A stretch of 64,000 nucleotides of DNA, taken from Trifolium pratense. Lineage: Eukaryota > Streptophyta > Magnoliopsida > Fabales > Fabaceae. The notes beneath the pieces were generated by a model. That model saw only the letters and a list, made by a program, of their open reading frames with translations. It had not been told where the DNA came from and did no database searches. This document shows, piece after piece, positions 57,701-64,000 of this stretch; within the stretch, counting starts at the first letter, position 1; each line of letters opens with the position of its first letter. Where the stretch lies: the NCBI RefSeq assembly GCF_020283565.1, contig NC_060064.1, positions 27,734,337 through 27,798,336 of the forward strand. Direction: 5' to 3'. The translations under genes and the position numbers were made by a program.

Positions 57701-57932
57701 TTCCAAGCCAGTTGCATGAGTTATTGCCATTCCATGATGATAGTAAGGTTTGGCTTTGGTTGTCAAGACTTGTTTTCCACTTCAACAAAGCACTTGCTTC
57801 TCTACTTTTTAAAGATGAAGAAGTAGATGAAATTGTCAGGGAAGAAGAAGAAGAAGTAGGGCTAGTTATGAGTGCACATAAGTACATTGAAAAAAACAGC
57901 CAACAGAGTACACACTCCATGGACACAAGCAT
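54756..57932 (-). CDS. LRR receptor-like kinase, MIK2-like (copy B)
   Basis: Exons 55190-57932 and 54756-55066; 1017 aa with start at 57932 ([14 protein letters not shown]), colinear with the paralog. A further upstream in-frame ATG (58022) adds 30 residues before the signal peptide and is less likely. Architecture as in copy A: signal peptide, LRRNT (SCNWLGITC), LRR array, cap ([10 protein letters not shown]), TM helix ([20 protein letters not shown]), kinase. Kinase residues VAVKK (Lys770), HRD (Asp870), DFG (Asp888) and APE are present, but the glycine-rich loop reads [11 protein letters not shown], with Ala756 where kinases have a conserved Val. It has one LRR fewer than copy A, and two neighbouring LRRs are nearly identical in DNA (57058-57200). 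Activity is plausible, not certain. Confidence 0.9.
57058..57201 (-). repeat. Near-identical 72-bp tandem LRR units in receptor copy B
   Basis: Two successive 72-bp units ('aggaatagatccagaaagat...tttcttg') differ at few positions and encode adjacent 24-residue LRRs ([20 protein letters not shown] and [20 protein letters not shown]). Points to recent unequal exchange. Confidence 0.75.
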
Positions 57933-58022
57933 TTCGGTTGAGGATTTAAGATAGTTTTGTTTTGATATTGGACTCAAAACAGTACACACTTCATGCACAC
58001 AAGCATTGGAAATAAATTCCAA

Positions 58023-58599
58023 ACATCATGGTCCCATAATTCAACTATTTCAGATTTCCTAATAATTTCATGGTCCCTTAAGAATTAATTTGTTGACCGA
58101 ATTAATTTTATATGCCGTTAATCTTTATGTGTCGCAATATCATATCAAAAGATTTTGGATTTGTCTGAAATTTTACACAAATGATCTATATGATATAAAC
58201 TTTCAATGCAACGGTGGATTTTATAAAATTTATATCGGTTAAAACGTTATTGAAAGGTGTAACATTTGGTGTCAAACTAGTTGGTGTCATTTGATCCTGA
58301 CTATATATATATATATATATATATATAGGATGTATATTATGAGAATGACAAAGATATATGAGAATGATTAATAGCTTTTAGATCAAAATTAAAAGTAAGT
58401 TTTAAACTATTTTCTCACATTTTATATTTAGGGGTTGGGTTCGAGTCCCGGACACCCTACCTTATAAGAAAAAAAAAACTATTTTCTCTCTCTAAAAATA
58501 TACAATACAACTATTTTCTCTCTCTAAAATCTTTTTACTCTGCTTCTCTCTAGTCTTCTATAGCCGCCTTCAATCCAAATCTTTTCTTCACCATGTAAA
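58023..58599. other. Upstream region of receptor copy B with repeats
   Basis: Contains a fragment (58110-58260) related to the inverted repeat at 61905-62255, an (AT)n run (58301-58326) and a SINE tail (58417-58475). No gene. Confidence 0.4.
58417..58475 (+). mobile_element. 5'-truncated SINE 3' half with 13-bp TSD
   Basis: AAACTATTTTCTC at 58404-58416 and 58476-58488 flanks 59 bp carrying a B-box (GGTTCGAGTCC) and poly(A). Confidence 0.65.
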
Positions 58600-59850
58600 T
58601 CTACATGTGGTGGTGCGATGAGTGTGTTTTGTCACTCCGCACCACCTTTTGTCCAGTTCTCCGACGTTGTAACTATCACAATGTGGTGTTTTTGTGAGCG
58701 AACCTGGATTTTTTCGGGTTGGTGTTTTTGCGTGCGGATCTGGTTTTTTTGGGGTTGGTTCGTGCTCCGCCGGAGGTTTGGTGAAGTACCTCATCTTGTG
58801 TTCACTGCGTTTCGATTTTTGGAGGTGTTGGCGTTCTGTTCTCGTATCCTCCTTTTCGGTGTGGTCCAGCAATGGGTGGTGTTGCCTTCTGGCAGTTAGG
58901 GTTTTTTCTGGTGGCCTTCTTTGCACCGGTAGCTGTTGGAGTTCGCAATAGTGGTAGATCCGAAGGTGGTTTTTGTGCGTGTTCTGGCTTGTTTGCAGAA
59001 ACGTGCATGTTTTTCTGTTTCGATGGTTGGTGTGGTGTTTTGGATCTTGCGATGGGTCAATGTTGTGGTGGTGGTTGGAGGTGATGAGGGGGTGTGGTGG
59101 TGGTGTTGGATTTGGTGCCGTCGGTTTGCCGGTTTGGGTTTTGACTGTGGTGGTTCTGTGGTGGTTTTGGTGAGGTGAGGTGTTGTGGTGGTGGGGTTGG
59201 CGTGTACGGTGGTGATCGGTGGCGTTTGGTTCTGGCGCCGTCGATATTTGGTTGATGTCGTGCGCAGTGGTTTTCTAGGTTACTTGATTCTCTAACCGCT
59301 TTCCAAATCTGTTGAGATTTGCAGGATTTTTTTTAGTCTCCGTTGGTGTCCAAATCTGTTGAGATTTGCAGGTTTCTTGTGTTTCTGGTTGACCTCTTCC
59401 GCGTCGGTGTTCATTGTTTTGAGGTGGTCTGCGAGATGAGACTGTTTTGTCGGTTGTTGCCGTGTGTGTTGGCTTTGTCGTCGTCTGGGAATATAGGGTG
59501 TCTTTGAGCTGAGACTTGTCTGCATAGGTTCTCATTCTACCGTTGTCTCATCAGTTTTTTAGCCTAAAGGAGCTGTTTTTTGGATTCAAATGGACCGATC
59601 ATTTTTTTATTCGAGATAAGGAGTTATAGTCGATCTAGTGGCAACTTTTGGGGCTGGGTTGGTGTCTTCTGGTGGCCTGAAATCTGAGGGGTGCCTTTCG
59701 GATTTTGGGATTAGGAGGTGGACCTCTATTAGGTGGTGTTTATTTTTTACGTTCTGCATATATACGACGCCCTATTATGTAGTTACTTTTATACCGATTT
59801 CTGTTCGTCTTGTGCAAAGACCTAGTTAATAATATATTTGCTGATAAAAA
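58600..59850 (+). repeat. GC/GT-rich unclassified retroelement-like region
   Basis: Base composition changes sharply to G/T-rich ('ggtggtggttgg' repeats, 'caaatctgttgagatttgcagg' duplicated at 59306 and 59350). It ends near 59850 with 'tatttgctgataaaaaaa', the kind of poly(A) end seen on plant LINEs. Overlapping ORFs in several frames (e.g. 58618-58899) are composition artefacts with no domain. Possibly a LINE 3' region or leader; not proven. Confidence 0.4.
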
Positions 59851-61120
59851 AAATACATGTTTCTTTAATTATATGGGTGTTTGCCACCCGTGAAATGTAC
59901 TATATAGTGTATGAGAAATGATATTTGTTCAATTATTTTTGGACAATTTTGGAGACAACTTTCTATCTCATACTCTCATTGTATTTTTACCCTTTCTCCT
60001 TCTGTCTTACTTTATTATTTTTGTTTCAAAAGATGGAGGAGAAAAATGTTGTCCCAAAAGTTCTCATAAAATTTGTTATACAAATAACACTACTCAATAT
60101 TATAGTGTATGTAGTGTTTCTTTAGGGTTTTTTTTTGTGTGTGTAAATGGTATCTTCCGTGCATAATTGATGCACTATCACTCGAGCTTTGTGAGACTCA
60201 AGTGAGCTTCATAAGAATTTTAACGTTATTATATGCTCAAACTCAAGTTCAAACCCAAAACTTAAAGACTCATATGATTTCATCTAAATGCTTTTAAATA
60301 ATTACTAATGTTGTTTATGTTCTTATATTCTTCATCCTGATTTAATTAAACAACAAACAATATACGATAGTATTACTACTAATACAACATGAAGCAAAAA
60401 GTATTTTATGGATGAAGATCGGAAAAGCTAAGTTTCAGCGTGTGGCTTTATCCGTCCATGGTTTTGTCCCTGTGTGAATGCACCCTCATATTCTTCGCTT
60501 TTGAAAATCCATGGTGTGGGTATTTTTACTATTACTACTAGTAGTATTTATTTAGGGCCACCTTTTAATTTTTAAATGAGACCTTTTAATATGCATCGTC
60601 CATTTAAAATTCGTGGTTATGAATTTTTTATTGTTACTACTACTACTTTTTTGACCAAATATTCATCTTCTTCCCGACAAGAAAACATTTATTTTCTTGT
60701 TTTTCTTGGAATTTCACAAAAGTAAAATCCTGACCTTGTACCCAAAAAAAAATCCATAGGCTGCAGAATACATCTCTTTTCTAGAGTGGATTCTCTCCGG
60801 TCTAATCTTAAATGGAGAATGGAGGCTGTCAAGTAGTGATATGGATCTTTCAAATTTTTTTAATGATATGAACAGTAACATAAAAAAAAGGAATGGGGGG
60901 TTGATATGTGACGGGAGGAAAACTTAACGGGAGGGAATATGCTCTCATAGTTTTAGCATTCATACCTTGAAACTTGATTAAGATGTTGTTAGTTCCATTA
61001 ACAATTCCAAACTTATAATTTTATCAAGACAAGAAATTTAAATCTTCTACCTAATTCTCATTTTAAACTTTTATTCGTATTGAGGCAATTTTATCAGTAC
61101 TTTGAGCATTTCAAGCCACC
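59851..61120. other. Intergenic, no gene recognised
   Basis: AT-rich. ORFs at 59918-60166 overlap in two frames and lack domains. Confidence 0.35.

Positions 61121-61190
<70 letters not shown>
61121..61190. repeat. (TTA)n microsatellite, about 23 units
   Basis: Uninterrupted trinucleotide run of about 70 bp. Confidence 0.95.
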
Positions 61191-61477
61191 CTGCTACATA
61201 ACTGTATGGCTGTTATGAATTTACTTATTAGGGGTATGTTAGTAAAAAAATAATTAATTAATGCATTTAAAATTTTATAAAGGGACTTATAAAATAGGAA
61301 CAAAGTTTTTTCAAAAGAGTCTTAAATTTAAGGATAAAGATAATAAATAAAATACCTAAGTTATTCAATTAAATATAAAAATTGAATATTTACTTCAATT
61401 TCATTTCCGATAACATTTGTGGTGCATGAATTATTGTTTTTCCGATTTGCATGAACTATCGTGCCAAAAGCATATAT

Positions 61478-61630
61478 TCCCTCCCTCGTGTCTCAAATAT
61501 AAATAGAAATTATCTTTCTATGTTCACTAAATTATTTATCTATTTGATTTAAAATGTACGCTCAAATACATAAGTGATTCATGAACTTAAAAAAAAAAAA
61601 AATCTTTTTTATATTTGAGATAGGAGGAAG
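61478..61630. mobile_element. Stowaway-like MITE (CTCCCTC..TCTCAAATAT)
   Basis: 'tccctccctcgtgtctcaaatat' at the left and the inverted 'atatttgagataggaggaa' at the right form the ends of an approximately 150-bp foldback element. Confidence 0.6.
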
Positions 61631-61904
61631 AATTACTATGATAGCTTTTCTTTGAGTCAAAATAACATGATGGTTTTTGTGGAAAATTAAATTAGCGTGG
61701 GTCTCACCTATGAATTGAACCTCAGACCTCAAGAGGAGCACACTTTCAGGTCTCAAGCCAATACCAATGCACCAACCCAAGTGAGTTATAAACTCATATA
61801 GCTTGGTTGACTTCATGTAACATGTGTGTTTCAAAAGGACTTCTCGTAAATTAATTGGGATCAAATGAAGGTAAATTCTAATATGGATCACTTCATCAAG
61901 TGGT

Positions 61905-62255
61905 TTATGGTGGACCAGTCACGAATAATGTTATAACGAATACGAATTTTACAAAATCCACCGTTGGATTGAAAGTTTAGATCATATTGATCAGCCATAA
62001 AAAAATTTAGAAAAATTGAAAATCATTTGATATGTTATTGAGACACATCAAGAATAACGGTTTATTAAATAACGTAAATCTTGATGGGTCTCAATAACAT
62101 ATCAAATAATTTTCAAAAAAATTTAAAAAATTTATAGATGATCTATACGATATAAACTTTCAATCCAATAACGAATTTTGTAAAATTCATATTCGGTAGA
62201 TCACTTGTCCACGGTGGACCACTTGTGAAGGTGGTCCACCGTAGCATTAGCCATC
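61905..62255. repeat. Long inverted repeat (arms about 120 bp)
   Basis: Left arm 'tttgatatgttattgagaca...aaatccaccgttggattgaaag' pairs with the right arm 'gtctcaataacatatcaaat...ctttcaatccaataacgaattttg'. Ends carry 'ggtggacca / tggtccacc'. A half copy occurs at 58110-58260. Confidence 0.6.
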
Positions 62256-62264
62256 AAATGAATA

Positions 62265-62410
62265 CTCCCTCCGGTCCTTATTATAAGAAGAACTTTATTT
62301 TTTAGATTTATAGAATGTTGGATGTATCTGGTCCATATTATTGACTAGATACATTTAACATTCAATGAATCTAAAAAGTAAACTTTTTCCTATAATAAGG
62401 ATTAGAGGAG
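62265..62410. mobile_element. Stowaway MITE (Tc1/mariner-type)
   Basis: CTCCCTCCGGTCCTTATTAT at the left and the inverted 'ataataaggattagaggag' at the right bound 146 bp, flanked by TA on both sides. Confidence 0.8.
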
Positions 62411-63473
62411 TATGATTGAAAAACTTAGAGTTAACCGGATGATAATCCCTCAGTCTTTGCGAAAGGATTTTAAAAAGAAATACAAGAACATATTAAGTGC
62501 ATCATTTTAAAAAAATTAAAACTTTTTTTTTTGACAAAAAAATTAAGAAAATTATTCTTGCATTTCATCGCCTAGTATTTGTCGTAAGAAAATGTTCGGT
62601 GCATTAATGTATTACTTTTGTATGCAATTTTTTTTTATGAAGCAAATTTTCTTAAAATACTTTATATTTTTTTGATAGAGTAAAAATGTAAAATACTCTT
62701 TATATTTTAATGTGTATAATAACTTTTCATATTTCAATATAGGTTTTTTCTAATCTATCTCGTCATAATTTAAGAGTATTATCCATCAACCAATGAGAAC
62801 AAGCCATATACAAATTCACATATGCAAATTCAAAAGTTTGTTACAAGTTAGTTGTGAGTACCACATATAAATACACTTATGTGACTTGTTCTCATTAGTG
62901 TTGATGAGTAAATATCCTCAAATTATGAAAGGATTGATTCTCCTCACCTTCGAAATAAAGTAGTAGTATTAAATATTAATTATGGACATCTTTGAAAGAA
63001 AAAAAAAATATACCTAATAAATTATATAGGGCATAATATTTTTTTTTTAAAAAAAGGGCTTATATTTTGGCGGGGCAGATGCAAGTGCGTCCTATTGGGG
63101 GCCAAGCCCCCACCAAAACAAATAATTTTCTTTTAATATTAGTATTATTATTTTTTTAAGCCCCATGACTAGGTCTATTATTAACTCACAACAAATTTAA
63201 CTTCTTACTTTTTAATTTTTTTACTACTTTAACTTTTCAATTTTTACACACTTTCTCTCTTAAAATTAAAAGTATTCTTCTTCTCTTTTAATTATTTTTT
63301 TGTCTCTTTCTCTTGTTTTACTTCTCTTGAACCATCATTTAGTTAGAGAGGGGCAAATTTTATAATGTTGGTAGTAAAAATATCATCAAACATTTTTAGA
63401 ATACAAAACCTCGCAAAGTAAAATTGTAATTTATATATAAGTTTTTATGTTTTGAGTTTTTTTTTTTGACTCA
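62411..63473. other. Intergenic, no gene recognised
   Basis: AT-rich with poly(T) runs. 'gggggccaagccccc' at about 63096-63110 is a perfect short palindrome of unknown meaning. Confidence 0.35.
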
Positions 63474-63900
63474 AAAACAAATATTCATTCATTCATTCAA
63501 ATTCATAGGGAATACATCAATCAAAACCATTATATAATCAATTTCGATAAAAACTAATAAGGATGAATCTGCAAACAAGCTCACAACATCCGAGTTAATA
63601 GCATAAAACGGCTTAATGTATTTGACAAAGCCTACGATTGATTTGACAACCTTCAAATGTCCGAAATAATAATGTATCTGGATCTGCAACGTTGATGATG
63701 CTAATGTCATTGAATCTGCACTGAATTTGGATCGAAACAAACCTGCAAATCTAAACGAAAAAACAAACATCGTACCAAGACCGGACAAACACCGTACTAC
63801 GACGGGATAAACAAAACAAAAACTCCGCACTAAGACGGGATTAAAACAACACCAGATGAAAAATCACAAGAGAGAAAACTCAAATAAAACCTAAGAAGTA
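63474..63900 (-). mobile_element. Retroposon-like repeat with poly(T) border
   Basis: Starts after poly(T) at 63460 with 'gactcaaaaacaaatattca', so on the minus strand it ends in a poly(A) tail. A related piece lies at 2370-2460 ('attcattcatttaaatttat...aaggatgaatctgcgaacaaa'). The ORF 63489-63830 has no domain. Confidence 0.4.
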
Positions 63901-64000
63901 TGTTGAGTTTTTTTGTGTCACTATAATTGTGTATTTTATAAAAGTTTGTAATATATTTTTTTAGTCAAAATATATACCCTATTTTTTAGCTCCTACCGAC

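Noticed and set aside
58618..59178. Several overlapping ORFs rich in Trp, Gly, Val and Cys
   Set aside because: Open in many frames because the region is G/T-rich with few stops; no domain.
61121..61190. CRISPR-like or regulatory array
   Set aside because: A plain trinucleotide microsatellite; no spacers.
63489..63830. 113-codon minus-strand ORF
   Set aside because: Lies in a retroposon-like repeat with a related fragment at 2.4 kb; no recognisable domain.

Overview
The window is nuclear DNA of a flowering plant, most probably a papilionoid legume close to Medicago. The evidence is AT-rich DNA, short GT-AG introns, plant-only gene families (nsLTP, defensin-like peptide, GATA factor, UGT, MIK2-type LRR receptor kinases) and many plant transposons. 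The species call is inference; no similarity search was run.

Layout. 1-5.9 kb: imperfect repeats and a MITE nested in its own family. 5.98-9.9 kb: a secreted lipid-transfer protein (+) and a defensin-like peptide (-), both with one intron, separated by a decayed RNase H remnant. 10-17.4 kb: LTR-like repeats interrupted by a 4.4-kb CACTA transposon that carries exons of the DNA primase small subunit. 18.6-23.4 kb: a dead GATA gene split by a 303-bp TRIM retroelement, and its intact paralog. 24-27.3 kb: hAT transposase debris and a Helitron inserted in a MITE. 27.6-32.9 kb: a conserved small membrane protein (+) and a four-exon histidine-phosphatase/PGAM-like gene (-). 33-40 kb: MITEs, tRNA-derived SINEs, a 5S rRNA-like fragment and an NHX antiporter pseudogene.

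40.4-58 kb is the main gene cluster: an intact UGT72-like glucosyltransferase, then a partly tandem-duplicated block. Each duplicate holds a small two-exon gene, remnants of two other genes, a deleted UGT pseudogene and a full LRR receptor kinase on the minus strand. A third receptor copy, beside the intact UGT, keeps only the C-terminal half of its kinase. The two full receptors differ by one LRR and by a residue in the glycine-rich loop.

58-64 kb: GC-rich repeat, microsatellites, Stowaway-like elements and foldback repeats; no gene recognised.

The supported functions are apoplastic defence or surface lipids (LTP, defensin-like), perception at the plasma membrane (receptor kinases) and small-molecule glucosylation (UGT). 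No operon-like logic applies. The strongest unexpected signals are the CACTA with captured primase exons, a TRIM with both LTRs and target duplication inside a GATA coding exon, a Helitron with a doubled 5' end and a MITE empty site, and more than ten tiny poly(A) insertions flanked by target duplications.
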